From Hoeflea sp. (lineage in GTDB: Bacteria; Pseudomonadota; Alphaproteobacteria; Rhizobiales; Rhizobiaceae): 64,000 bases of DNA. A program made the translations under genes and the position numbers. Shown in pieces: positions 1 to 7,499 of the stretch; position 1 is the stretch's first letter; each line of letters begins with the position of its first letter. The stretch is from assembly GCA_019084245.1 (NCBI GenBank), contig JAHRFE010000026.1:248001-312000 (forward strand), read 5' to 3'. Under the pieces are notes generated by a model. It saw only the letters and a list, made by a program, of their open reading frames with translations, was not told the origin of the DNA and made no database searches.

Positions 1-31
1 CCCCGTCCGGGCGGATTGACCTTCACTCCGG

Positions 32-556
32 TCAGACGGGCTGGAGCACGAAATCGGCGTGGAGCGTTGTGTCGCCGGGGCTCGGCATCACCGGCCTGAG
101 GAATACGGTTTCGAAAGCGCCATCCGCATGGGGGGCATCATGGGCCGCGTCATAGGCGAGATGGCCATGGGGCTGGCCGAAGGTCGGCACGATCTGCGGC
201 ATTTCCAGGCGGAATTCGCCATTGGCATCGGTCAATGTGGCGCCGTGGCTGCGTTCGTCGCGCTCGTTGCCTTCGGTCGTGTGGGCCCAGATCTGGATGC
301 GACGTCCGGCCAGCGGCGCGCCGTCGCCGGCGCGGCGGACGGTGCCGGTCATCCAGAAGCCGCCGCCGCCGATCCGCTCGACGACCGGCGCGCCAGGGCG
401 GTAATTGTTGGCGCCGCCGCGCATGGTGGGCGTGGGGGCAAGGCTTTGGGCGCGCGCGGGCGTGATCAGGCCGGCAAATCCGGCCGTCACCCCGGTCGCA
501 GCCATTGCGCCTGCAGCAACGAACAGCGTGCGGCGGGTGAAGAAGATTTCGGTCAT
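32..556 (-). CDS. Tat-exported intradiol ring-cleavage dioxygenase-like protein
   Basis: 174 aa. Residues 1-36 form a twin-arginine type signal (TRRTLF, Arg8-Arg9, then a hydrophobic stretch ending near AQS), so the protein is probably exported folded. The rest resembles the core fold of intradiol dioxygenases: G-T-V plus APLAGRRIQIWAH, then TDANGEFR, then a QPHGH segment that aligns with the usual RPxHIH metal site. The His-x-His pair is present, but the two tyrosine iron ligands expected before TDA and in the P-x-Y turn are not evident (the turn reads VPTF). It is shorter than characterised catechol or protocatechuate enzymes. It could be a degenerate or non-catalytic member; ring cleavage is not assured. 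No partner gene lies on its left within the window. Confidence 0.75.
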   Translation of the reverse strand: MTEIFFTRRTLFVAAGAMAATGVTAGFAGLITPARAQSLAPTPTMRGGANNYRPGAPVVERIGGGGFWMTGTVRRAGDGAPLAGRRIQIWAHTTEGNERDERSHGATLTDANGEFRLEMPQIVPTFGQPHGHLAYDAAHDAPHADGAFETVFLRPVMPSPGDTTLHADFVLQPV

Positions 557-752
557 GGATTTCTCCTGTCGCGTGAGGGGTGATCCGCCTGTTCAGTCGG
601 AAATGTAGCCAAGCCATAACTATAGTGCGCTTCCGAGCGATTCTAAGGCGGCGCGGGCCGAACCCGCGGCATTCCGTGGTCACAGCTTCGTGAACGGGAG
701 GGCCTGGGCGCCGGTTATGTTGAAAGCTCGGTGCGGCGTTGCGCCCCTCAAA

Positions 753-890
753 CCTCCCCCTTGAGCGGAGGTCGGACCGTAGGTCCGGGTGGGGGTACGT
801 CGCCGCAGGCGACCGAGCAAGCCCTTAACCCCACCCCTAACCTGGCTCGCGTCGACGGCCGTCCCGTCCTTCGCCCCCCTCAAGAGGGAG
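753..890. repeat. Intergenic repeat with inverted C-rich ends
   Basis: The 382-base gap between the dioxygenase-like gene and the phosphodiesterase contains an element that starts CTCCCCCTTGAG and ends CTCAAGAGGGAG, so its ends are imperfect inverted repeats. Inside is a GGTCCGGGTGGGGGT stretch and a C-rich complement-like stretch (CCCCACCCCTAA). This resembles the small dispersed intergenic repeats common in Mesorhizobium/Hoeflea-type genomes. That identification is from memory of the pattern, not from a search. Confidence 0.55.
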
Positions 891-938
891 TAAAACAACA
901 AGACTTGTGAACCCAGCCTGCCCGCTTCGCCGAACCCC

Positions 939-1682
939 TCAGGCGACGAGCATCTGGTGGCTGACCAGCGTGCCATGGTGCAGGTGATGCAGTTCATAGC
1001 CCGGCGTGGTCGGGATTGGTGTGTGGCGGGCTCCCGAGAGGGAGAGGCTGAGGCCATGGCCGATGGCGATCGCCGTGCTGGCGGGGACGCCGGCCCAGAG
1101 CGTCTGCATGCCGCGGTGGCTGTGGCCGGCGATGATCCGGCAGACCGGGCTGTCCCTGACGAGGGCTTCGAGATCCCCTGCCCCCTCAAAGCCGCCCTTG
1201 TCGAGATGCGGCGCATGGGTTGAAAACGGCGGGTGATGCAGCGCCAGGATGACAGGGCTCCGGGCGTTTGCGAGCACGCCTCTCAGCCAGTCGAGCCGCG
1301 CCCGGTCGACGCCGCCGCTGGCCCCCGGCAGGTTGCTGTCGAGACCGACCAGCAGCATCGCGCCCACCGGCCGGGCGAAGCTCAGGTGACCGTCGGCAAA
1401 GTCGGCCCATCCGGCGAAGGCTGCCCGGAATTCATCGGCGCGGTCGTGGTTGCCGGACAGGGGTAGAAGCGGCACAGGCGCTTCTGCGAGCAGGTGCATA
1501 ACATGGTCATAGGATCTGGCGCTGCGGTCGATAATGTCGCCGGTGAGCACGATCGCGGCGGGCTTAAGCTCCATCGCCGCGATCATGGCGAAGGCGCGGC
1601 GCAGGGCGTCGGCCGGGTCATGGCACGGGTCGGCGCCGTCGTCGCGCAGATGCGGGTCGGTGATCTGGGCGATCAGCGTCAC
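939..1682 (-). CDS. Class III (GpdQ-like) metallophosphoesterase / phosphodiesterase
   Basis: 247 aa starting at GTG 1682; this GTG overlaps the TGA of the upstream permease gene (GTGA), which marks translational coupling and fixes the start. All signatures of the binuclear calcineurin-like phosphoesterases are visible: D9-P-H11, G48-D49, G77-NHD80, H149-H150 and G186-H-S-H189. There is no signal peptide, so it acts in the cytoplasm. The family includes GpdQ glycerophosphodiesterase and CpdA cAMP phosphodiesterase. Because it is the last gene of an ABC importer operon, hydrolysis of an imported phosphodiester is more likely than cAMP turnover. The substrate is inferred, not shown. Confidence 0.88.
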   Translation of the reverse strand: MTLIAQITDPHLRDDGADPCHDPADALRRAFAMIAAMELKPAAIVLTGDIIDRSARSYDHVMHLLAEAPVPLLPLSGNHDRADEFRAAFAGWADFADGHLSFARPVGAMLLVGLDSNLPGASGGVDRARLDWLRGVLANARSPVILALHHPPFSTHAPHLDKGGFEGAGDLEALVRDSPVCRIIAGHSHRGMQTLWAGVPASTAIAIGHGLSLSLSGARHTPIPTTPGYELHHLHHGTLVSHQMLVA

Positions 1683-3352
1683 AAAAGGTTTCCTCTCCGG
1701 CCCATCAGGCTCAGCACGATCAAAGGCAGCGCCGTGGTTATCAGGATGGTGATAAAGGCCATGGCCATGCCGAGGCCGACAGAGCCCTGCTCGAACTGCC
1801 GCCAGATATAGGTCGATATGGTCGACACGCCAACCGGGGCGACGACGACCGAGGCCACCAGTTCGCGCGTGGCGACCGCAAAGACCAGCAGCATGGCGGC
1901 AAGCAGGCTGGGCGCGATCAGCGGCAGCAGGATGCGGCGGAAGGCCACGAGCGGCGAAGCGCCGAACACCCTTGCCGCGGCCTCGAGATTGTCGCCGATC
2001 TGGTGGAAGGCGGCGGTTGCGTAGCGCACCGGCTGCGGCAGCAGGATGCAGCAATAGGCGAGCAACAGGATCAGCGCGGTGTTGTAGGGCGTCACCGGCA
2101 GCCAGGGCTGGTTCCAGGCGAGGATCAGCCCGACCGCGACGACGATGCCGGGCAGCGCATTGGGCAGGATGGTCAGCACGTCGAGCACGCCGCGCCCCCT
2201 CACCTTGGACTTGACCACCGCATAGGCCGACAGCGCGCCCAGCAGCCCGGTGACGAGGGCCGCGGCAACGCCCAGCGACAGGCTTGTGCCGAGCGCTTTC
2301 AGCGCCCCGGTGGTGTCACCGAGGATGGCTGAGAAATTGCTCAGATCAAGGTTGGCAAGGGTGAGCCCGCCCGAGATCGTCCGCGACAGCGCGGTGGCGA
2401 GAATGGCCAGAAGCGGCAGCCCCGTGGCGGCCACGGCGACAGCCGCAAAAAGGGCCAGGACCGGGAATTTCCAGACCCCGAGATCGCGCTTGGCGGCGTC
2501 CTGCGGCTTGCCGGTGGTTGCCTCGTAGGAGCGCCGGGTCAGGATCCAGCGCTGTAGAAGAAAGGCTCCGAAGGACAGGATGACCAGCACCAGCGACAGG
2601 ATCGCAGCACCCGGCAGGTCGATCGGCCAGTCCGACACACGCAGGTCGATGGCGGTGACCAGTACGTCGAAGCCGGCGCGGCGGCCGAGTGCTGCGGGCG
2701 TGCCGTATTCCTCGATCGACATGGCGAAGACCAGAAGCAGGCTTGCGGCAAGGCCGGGGGTGGAGAGCGGCAGGGTGACGCGCCAGAAGGCCCTGAGCGG
2801 AGACGCGCCAAAGACGCGCGCCACGTCGGCATAGCGCGAACCCACCGTCTCCACCGTGCGCGAGACGGCGAAATAGACCACCGGAAAGGTGTTGAGCGTC
2901 ATCACGAAGACAATGCCCGGAACCGAGAACAGGAAGGCTGCGAGATCGAAGCCGGCCAGTTGTTCGAGATAGCCGCGCGGCTGCAGCGTCATGATCCAGC
3001 CGAGGACCGCGATATAGGGCGGGATCATGAAGGGGATCAGGAACAGCACGTCCCAGATCACCGCGCCGGGCACCCTGAACAGGGCGCGGGCCACCGCCAG
3101 AGGCACCGCGATCAGCGCTGACAGAACCACGACCAGCAGGCCCAGCAGAAGCGTGTTGCCGGTCATGCCGATCAGTTTCGGATCGCCCAGCGCGCCGGCG
3201 AGCGCGGAAAAGGGCGCGGCTAGCGAGCCGCGCCCCAGATGCGGAAACACCGCCTGAAGCAGGATGAACAGAAATGGCACGGCCACGACCACGACGAGAC
3301 CCGCCGCCGCGATGACGACGGACGGGCTGACGGCTTCCCTGGCACGCGCCAT
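1679..3352 (-). CDS. ABC transporter permease, two fused MetI-type domains (phosphonate/Fe3+ type)
   Basis: 557 aa with about twelve hydrophobic segments arranged as two binding-protein-dependent permease halves. EAA-type loops appear near residues 180-200 (ASPLRAFWRVTLPLSTPG) and 465-485 (ASPLVAFRRILLPLIAPS). One polypeptide therefore supplies both membrane domains, as in the FbpB/AfuB iron permeases and the putative 2-aminoethylphosphonate (PhnU2/TIGR03262-type) permeases. It follows the binding-protein gene by 9 bases and overlaps the phosphodiesterase. The linkage to a phosphodiesterase and a PHO-like box favours an organophosphorus substrate over iron, but the sequence alone does not settle this. 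Confidence 0.88.
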   Translation of the reverse strand: MARAREAVSPSVVIAAAGLVVVVAVPFLFILLQAVFPHLGRGSLAAPFSALAGALGDPKLIGMTGNTLLLGLLVVVLSALIAVPLAVARALFRVPGAVIWDVLFLIPFMIPPYIAVLGWIMTLQPRGYLEQLAGFDLAAFLFSVPGIVFVMTLNTFPVVYFAVSRTVETVGSRYADVARVFGASPLRAFWRVTLPLSTPGLAASLLLVFAMSIEEYGTPAALGRRAGFDVLVTAIDLRVSDWPIDLPGAAILSLVLVILSFGAFLLQRWILTRRSYEATTGKPQDAAKRDLGVWKFPVLALFAAVAVAATGLPLLAILATALSRTISGGLTLANLDLSNFSAILGDTTGALKALGTSLSLGVAAALVTGLLGALSAYAVVKSKVRGRGVLDVLTILPNALPGIVVAVGLILAWNQPWLPVTPYNTALILLLAYCCILLPQPVRYATAAFHQIGDNLEAAARVFGASPLVAFRRILLPLIAPSLLAAMLLVFAVATRELVASVVVAPVGVSTISTYIWRQFEQGSVGLGMAMAFITILITTALPLIVLSLMGRRGNLL

Positions 3353-3362
3353 ATTCTTGTCC

Positions 3363-4313
3363 TTACTTGGCGAAGACCTTGGAGAAGGCTTCGAGCGTTT
3401 CGGCGCGCTTGCCGTAGACGGCTTCTGCGTCGACGGGCAGGATCTTGAGGTCGGCGATCAGCGGACGATCCGCCGTCACATCGGCGCGGGCGGGCATCAG
3501 GCTGGTGCCGGCAACGATGGCCTGGCCGGCATCGGACAGGACGTAGTCGACGAACTTCTTCGCATCGTCCTGGTTTTTCGACCAGTTGAGGATCATCACC
3601 GGGCGCGGCGCGATGACGGTGCCGGTTTCGGGGAAGATGACCTCGATCGATTCACCCTTGGCCTTGCCATTCAATGAGATGTAGTCGACCGCGCCGAAGA
3701 CGGCGGCCTTGGCGCCCTGCAGAACCGGATTGAGCGCTTCGGCATTGGCGCCTGCGACAATCGCGCCATTGGCGGCGAGGCTCTCGAACAGGCCCATGCC
3801 GTCGGCCGAAAGCGCCGAGACCAGCTCGAAGGCCGAGCCGGACTGCGCCGGATCGGGCAGGTTGACCAGATCCTTGTATTCGGGCTTGGCGAGATCGGCC
3901 CATTCGGCAGGCTTCGGCGTGCCCGAAGCGGGGTTCCAGGCAATGGCAAGCGCTGCCACGCCCTGGGCCACGGCGGTCTCGGTCTTCAGGAAGTCCGGAA
4001 CGGTGGCTGCATTGGGGCTGGTGTAGGGCACGAGCCAGCCGCGTTCGGCGAAATCGGTGGCGGTGTCCCAGGAAGCAGAGATCAGCACGTCGACCACAGG
4101 ATTGGAGGCCTCGGCCTCGATGCGGGCCATGACCTTGCCGGTCGTGGCCTGGAAGAACTCGACCTTGACGCCGGTCTCTTCGGTGAAGCCGGCGGCGAGC
4201 TTTTCGATCAGCGAGGCGGGGCCGGCCGTGTAGACGGTGACATCGGCAAGGGCGGAGCCGGCGGTCAGCAGGGCTGCGGCGGTGACGCCGGCGCGGAGCA
4301 TGGTTTTCAGCAT
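3363..4313 (-). CDS. ABC transporter periplasmic substrate-binding protein
   Basis: 316 aa. The chosen ATG at 4313 begins a typical Sec signal peptide (residues 1-23, ending SALA|D); the longer upstream reading would bury it inside the ATPase gene. The mature protein begins DVTVYTAGPASLIEKL and has the FbpA/PotD-like layout (FXATTGKVMARIEAE, then ADVLISA-type and late NW segments) seen in binding proteins of the putative 2-aminoethylphosphonate and ferric-ion classes. The paired C-terminal tyrosines of true ferric-binding proteins are not clearly present, which weakens an iron role. It sits between its ATPase and permease genes. Confidence 0.88.
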   Translation of the reverse strand: MLKTMLRAGVTAAALLTAGSALADVTVYTAGPASLIEKLAAGFTEETGVKVEFFQATTGKVMARIEAEASNPVVDVLISASWDTATDFAERGWLVPYTSPNAATVPDFLKTETAVAQGVAALAIAWNPASGTPKPAEWADLAKPEYKDLVNLPDPAQSGSAFELVSALSADGMGLFESLAANGAIVAGANAEALNPVLQGAKAAVFGAVDYISLNGKAKGESIEVIFPETGTVIAPRPVMILNWSKNQDDAKKFVDYVLSDAGQAIVAGTSLMPARADVTADRPLIADLKILPVDAEAVYGKRAETLEAFSKVFAK

Positions 4314-4323
4314 GGGTTGATCC

Positions 4324-5406
4324 TCAGTGGACAGGGGCTTGCGTCCGGGCCGGAAACCAGCGCAGACGATCGGAGACAATCTCCAACCCGATGCGCTCCC
4401 CAAGGCGCATGCGGGTATCACTTGAAATCTGGACCGTCTGGGCGGGGGCGGCCTGGTTGAGCCTGACGGTCACGGCATAGGCCGTGTCGCGGTACTGCAC
4501 CGCCATGACCTCGCCCGACAGCGCGGTTGTCCCGAAATCGGCGATCCGGAGCGCGCGCGGGGTGACCAGCACTTCGGCCGCTGAAGCCTCAGGCCCGCCC
4601 ATGGGACCAAGCGCGTGGCCGCCGTAGGACCAGCCGCCCGTGTCGCGCGTCAGCGACAGCACCGCGCCCAGGCGCAGGAACTCGGCCACCTTGGGACTGG
4701 CGGGGTGCTCGACAAGATCCTCGGGCGCTGCCAGCTGGGCGATCTGCCCTGCTTCCATCACCGCGACCTGGTCAGCCAGCGTCAGCGCCTCAGACTGGTC
4801 GTGCGTGACATAGATTGCCGTCAGCCCGAGGCCCCGGATCAGAGCGCCGAGCTCGGCCACCATGGTCTCGCGCAACTCGCGGTCGAGATTGGACAAAGGC
4901 TCGTCAAACAGCACGATGCGGGGTTCGGCGACGATGGCGCGGGCGATGGCGACGCGTTGCTGCTGGCCGCCCGACAGCGCCGAGGGGCTGCGATCGGCCA
5001 TGGCGCTGAGGCCGACGCGGTCAAGGGCTGCCTTGACGCGGGCCTGGCGCTCGGCACCGTTGATGCCGGCCATTTCCAGCGGGAACGCGACATTGCCGGC
5101 CACGCTCAGATGCGGCCAGAGCGCGTAATCCTGGAATACCATGCCGAGGCCGCGCTTTTCGGGCGGCACGAACAGGCTGGGACAGGCCACCATCTGGCCG
5201 TCGATGGCTATTTCACCGGAGGTTGGCGACAACAGGCCCGCCACCAGCCTGAGCAGCGTGGTCTTGCCGCAACCGGACGGGCCCAGAAGCGCCAGCGTCT
5301 GGCCTTGAGGCATCGAAACATCAATGCCGCGAAGGACCTCGGTCTTGCCATAGGCCATGTAGATCTGCCGCGCAGAAATTGCGTTACCGGCGCGATCGCC
5401 CGTCAT
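4324..5406 (-). CDS. ABC transporter ATP-binding protein (phosphonate/Fe3+/spermidine type)
   Basis: 360 aa from ATG 5406; a TTG at 5421 would add five residues. Walker A GPSGCGKTT lies at residues 42-50, the signature is LSGGQQQR, and Walker B is IVLFDEPLSNLD, followed by an H-loop in YVTHDQSEA. A C-terminal TOBE-like regulatory domain (about residues 270-355) is typical of the CysA/PotA/FbpC group. It is the first gene of the operon ATPase, binding protein, permease, phosphodiesterase. A PHO-box-like direct repeat is centred about 78 bases upstream of the ATG, suggesting phosphate-starvation control. Confidence 0.9.
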   Translation of the reverse strand: MTGDRAGNAISARQIYMAYGKTEVLRGIDVSMPQGQTLALLGPSGCGKTTLLRLVAGLLSPTSGEIAIDGQMVACPSLFVPPEKRGLGMVFQDYALWPHLSVAGNVAFPLEMAGINGAERQARVKAALDRVGLSAMADRSPSALSGGQQQRVAIARAIVAEPRIVLFDEPLSNLDRELRETMVAELGALIRGLGLTAIYVTHDQSEALTLADQVAVMEAGQIAQLAAPEDLVEHPASPKVAEFLRLGAVLSLTRDTGGWSYGGHALGPMGGPEASAAEVLVTPRALRIADFGTTALSGEVMAVQYRDTAYAVTVRLNQAAPAQTVQISSDTRMRLGERIGLEIVSDRLRWFPARTQAPVH

Positions 5407-5472
5407 GTTTTCAATGGACAAAAGTCGTACACCCCCACGTGGAGAGTTGGCCTTAGTCGCCCTGCATGAAGC

Positions 5473-5494
5473 TTTGATGACAGATCTGTGTCAG
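5473..5494 (-). promoter_or_regulatory. PHO-box-like PhoB binding site
   Basis: Read on the minus strand, the site is two 11-base direct repeats: CTGACACAGAT and CTGTCATCAAA. The second half begins with a perfect CTGTCAT, and the first matches at five of seven positions with the correct 11-base period. It lies in the 210-base divergent region between the ABC operon and the secreted pyrophosphatase, oriented toward the ABC operon. PhoB acting here is inferred from the motif. Confidence 0.65.
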
Positions 5495-5616
5495 GGCGGC
5501 CGGCTCTGACTTCACCCACCGTGATGTGCAGCCGGGCGCTGCAAAGCCCTGTGTGTAATCCGCCCGTCACACAAGCTTGGTAGCGGAGGGCGACCAAGAA
5601 CCAAGGAGATCCCCCC

Positions 5617-6324
5617 GTGACCAAGACCCTGATGCTGACCGGAGCCGCCTGTCTCGCCCTGATGACAACCATGGCCCATGCCGAACCGCTTGGCGGACTG
5701 GCCTTCTCCGAGACGACGCCGCATTCGGCCGCGATGACGCAGAAGGACGATTTCACCATCGTCGGCACCGACGATCTGATGGAGCTCACGGCGATCAACG
5801 AGGACGGCACAGTTCGCGCCATCGTCGAAATCCCGACCGGCACCTCGGCCAAGTGGGAAGTCAGCAAGGACGATCCGAAGGCCGTGTACTGGGAGTACAA
5901 GAACGACAAGCCGCGGGTGGTGAACTATCTCGGCTATCCGGGCAATTACGGCGCCATCCCCGGCACCGCCCTGCCCAAGGAACTGGGCGGCGACGGCGAT
6001 CCGCTCGACGTGATCGTGCTCGGCCAGGCCGTGCCGCGCGGCGAAGTGGTGGATGTGCGTGTGATCGGTGTGCTGAAGATGCTCGACGGCGGCGAACAGG
6101 ACGACAAGCTGATCGCCGTGCTCGCCAAGGACTCGCCCTTTGCCCATATCGAAAGCATGGCGCAGCTCGACGCCGAGTATCCCGGCGTGAGCCAGATCAT
6201 CGACCTGTGGTTTGCCAACTACAAGGGACCTGACGGCGGCATGGAAGGCAAAGGCTTCGAGGACGCCGCCACGGCCCGCACCGTGCTTGAAGCCGCGGCC
6301 GCGAATTTCGAGGCCGGACGCTGA
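5617..6324 (+). CDS. ppa: Inorganic pyrophosphatase, family I, exported form
   Basis: 235 aa from GTG 5617 with a strong AAGGAG ribosome site 7-9 bases upstream. Residues 1-22 are a Sec signal peptide (hydrophobic core, ending AHA|EP), which ordinary cytoplasmic Ppa lacks. Family I active-site elements follow: EIPTGTSAKWE (72-81), YPGNYGAIPGT (107-117) and the metal-binding GDGDPLDVIV (125-134, aspartates 126, 128 and 131). It hydrolyses PPi to orthophosphate, here most likely in the periplasm. Divergent from a PHO-box ABC operon, so it fits phosphate scavenging. A separate cytoplasmic Ppa is expected elsewhere in the genome. Confidence 0.9.
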   Translation: MTKTLMLTGAACLALMTTMAHAEPLGGLAFSETTPHSAAMTQKDDFTIVGTDDLMELTAINEDGTVRAIVEIPTGTSAKWEVSKDDPKAVYWEYKNDKPRVVNYLGYPGNYGAIPGTALPKELGGDGDPLDVIVLGQAVPRGEVVDVRVIGVLKMLDGGEQDDKLIAVLAKDSPFAHIESMAQLDAEYPGVSQIIDLWFANYKGPDGGMEGKGFEDAATARTVLEAAAANFEAGR

Positions 6325-6347
6325 TTGATCCGAAGCTCGTCACACGG

Positions 6348-6376
6348 AAGCCGGCCGGGGAACTGGCCGGCTTTTC
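6348..6376 (+). terminator. Rho-independent terminator after the pyrophosphatase gene
   Basis: A perfect 9-bp stem AAGCCGGCC / GGCCGGCTT with an eight-base loop is followed by TTTTC. It starts 24 bases after the pyrophosphatase stop codon. Confidence 0.85.
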
Positions 6377-6501
6377 TTATGGACGAACGCTCGCGCGGGC
6401 TGGCCGCGCATCATGCGCCCGGTGAATTGTGTTGCCGATCCAGCGCATCATCCGGTAGCGTCGCGGCTCCCCCGTCTGGCGGGGCATGGCGGAGGATTTT
6501 C

Positions 6502-6654
6502 ATGCGCATACTGGTTATCGGGCTGGCCTTGGGGCTTGGAGCTTGCGCGGCGGGGCCGGAGCGCGGGCCGGTGCGGCCGGTGGCGGAAACCCATGTCTGC
6601 ACGCAGTCGCCAGATGGGCTGGCCGAATGCCGCACCATCGAGCCAGAATCATGA
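6502..6654 (+). CDS. Small lipoprotein, function unknown
   Basis: 50 aa from ATG 6502, preceded by GGAGG. Residues 1-15 form a lipoprotein signal with the lipobox LGAC (acylated Cys15). The mature part is about 36 residues with two more cysteines (VCTQSPDGLAECRT). Its TGA overlaps the ATG of the next gene (ATGA), so the two are translated as a pair. I do not recognise a family; tiny lipoproteins of this kind are common in rhizobia. Confidence 0.65.
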   Translation: MRILVIGLALGLGACAAGPERGPVRPVAETHVCTQSPDGLAECRTIEPES

Positions 6655-6899
6655 GAAGCAAGCGGGCGATCGGCGGCATGGTGCTGCGCGCGCTCTCCAT
6701 GGGCCTGGGCGTGATGATCGTGCTGCCGGTGGTGCTGGCGCTCGGCGCGCTGGCGGTCGGGCATCTGGCGGGCGGCTGCGGACCGGGCAGTTCCGGCGGC
6801 TGCGAAATGGGCGCGGCGGGGCTTGCGCTCTATGCCGCAATTCCGAGTTTTGTGCTGGGCGCGGGCTGGTCGGTGTTCCGCGACTTGAGGAAGCGGTGA
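6651..6899 (+). CDS. Small two-helix membrane protein, function unknown
   Basis: 82 aa from ATG 6651, coupled to the lipoprotein gene by an ATGA overlap. Two hydrophobic segments (about residues 17-40 and 55-72) flank a glycine/cysteine loop, GGCGPGSSGGCEMG, and the C-terminus is basic (RDLRKR). The convergent neighbour at 6931-7140 has the same plan with YGCEFNPGGC in the loop, so they may be diverged paralogues. No function is assigned. Confidence 0.6.
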   Translation: MRSKRAIGGMVLRALSMGLGVMIVLPVVLALGALAVGHLAGGCGPGSSGGCEMGAAGLALYAAIPSFVLGAGWSVFRDLRKR

Positions 6900-6930
6900 G
6901 CCATCGGGCCGGCGAGATCGTGGGAATGCA

Positions 6931-7140
6931 TCAGTGTTTCGACCTGCCGAGCCAGATCAGCCATAGACCCAGCGCCACGGGCAGCGACAGGACCAGCATC
7001 GCGTCCAGCGTCGGCCTTGGCAGAATTCTTGAGCAGCCGCCGGGGTTGAACTCGCAACCATAAAGATCCAGTAGCCACCAGATACCGATGGCGCCCAGGA
7101 CCACCAGGACCCCCAGGCCTTGCAGGGCGCGTCGCCACAT
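6931..7140 (-). CDS. Small two-helix membrane protein with a Cys-containing loop
   Basis: 69 aa from ATG 7140, with AAGGAG 8-13 bases upstream supporting the start. Hydrophobic segments at about residues 7-25 and 46-65 flank the loop YGCEFNPGGCSR. The layout (helix, GC...GGC loop, helix, basic tail) matches the facing gene at 6651-6899. The two conserved loop cysteines could form a periplasmic disulfide. No known family recognised. Confidence 0.6.
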   Translation of the reverse strand: MWRRALQGLGVLVVLGAIGIWWLLDLYGCEFNPGGCSRILPRPTLDAMLVLSLPVALGLWLIWLGRSKH

Positions 7141-7499
7141 CTGAGGGCTCCTTGTTGCAGATCGGTTTGTTCGCCGTCCGGACTGATGCCGAAAGCGGCA
7201 GCGTGTCTTCCTATGAAGCGAAAATCCGCGGGTCTGGCAAGGCAGGAATTTCGTCAGGTGACTGGCGCCCTGGCGCACCGCCTGGTGGCGGGCCGGCCCG
7301 GGCCATCTGACTGTCCGCAACAAGCGGAGCAATCGCCGCAAGCCAACCCGGCTGCAGGCGTCTGCCCGCCACGCGTCACCTATTCACCCCGCCCGCTCTT
7401 CATTTCGCCAAAGGATTGGTCTAAAGGGACGCATGAGAGGTCTATCGGGCCGGCGGTGCGCCGACCGGGGCCTGGGTTTGTGACACCGCGGGAGATTTA
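7141..7499. other. Intergenic region upstream of ppiD
   Basis: This 359-base gap lies between two divergent genes and should hold both promoters. I see a GGAGAT ribosome site just before ppiD, but no convincing RNA gene, terminator or known operator. Reading frames crossing it have no ribosome site and look accidental. Confidence 0.4.

Noticed and set aside
939-2054. 371-residue reading of the phosphodiesterase
   Set aside because: The first 124 residues lie inside the permease gene; the GTG at 1682 gives the natural start and a GTGA overlap.
3363-4313. Ferric-iron binding protein identity
   Set aside because: Resembles the FbpA class, but the tyrosine pair is not clear, and the phosphodiesterase and PHO-like box favour an organophosphorus substrate.
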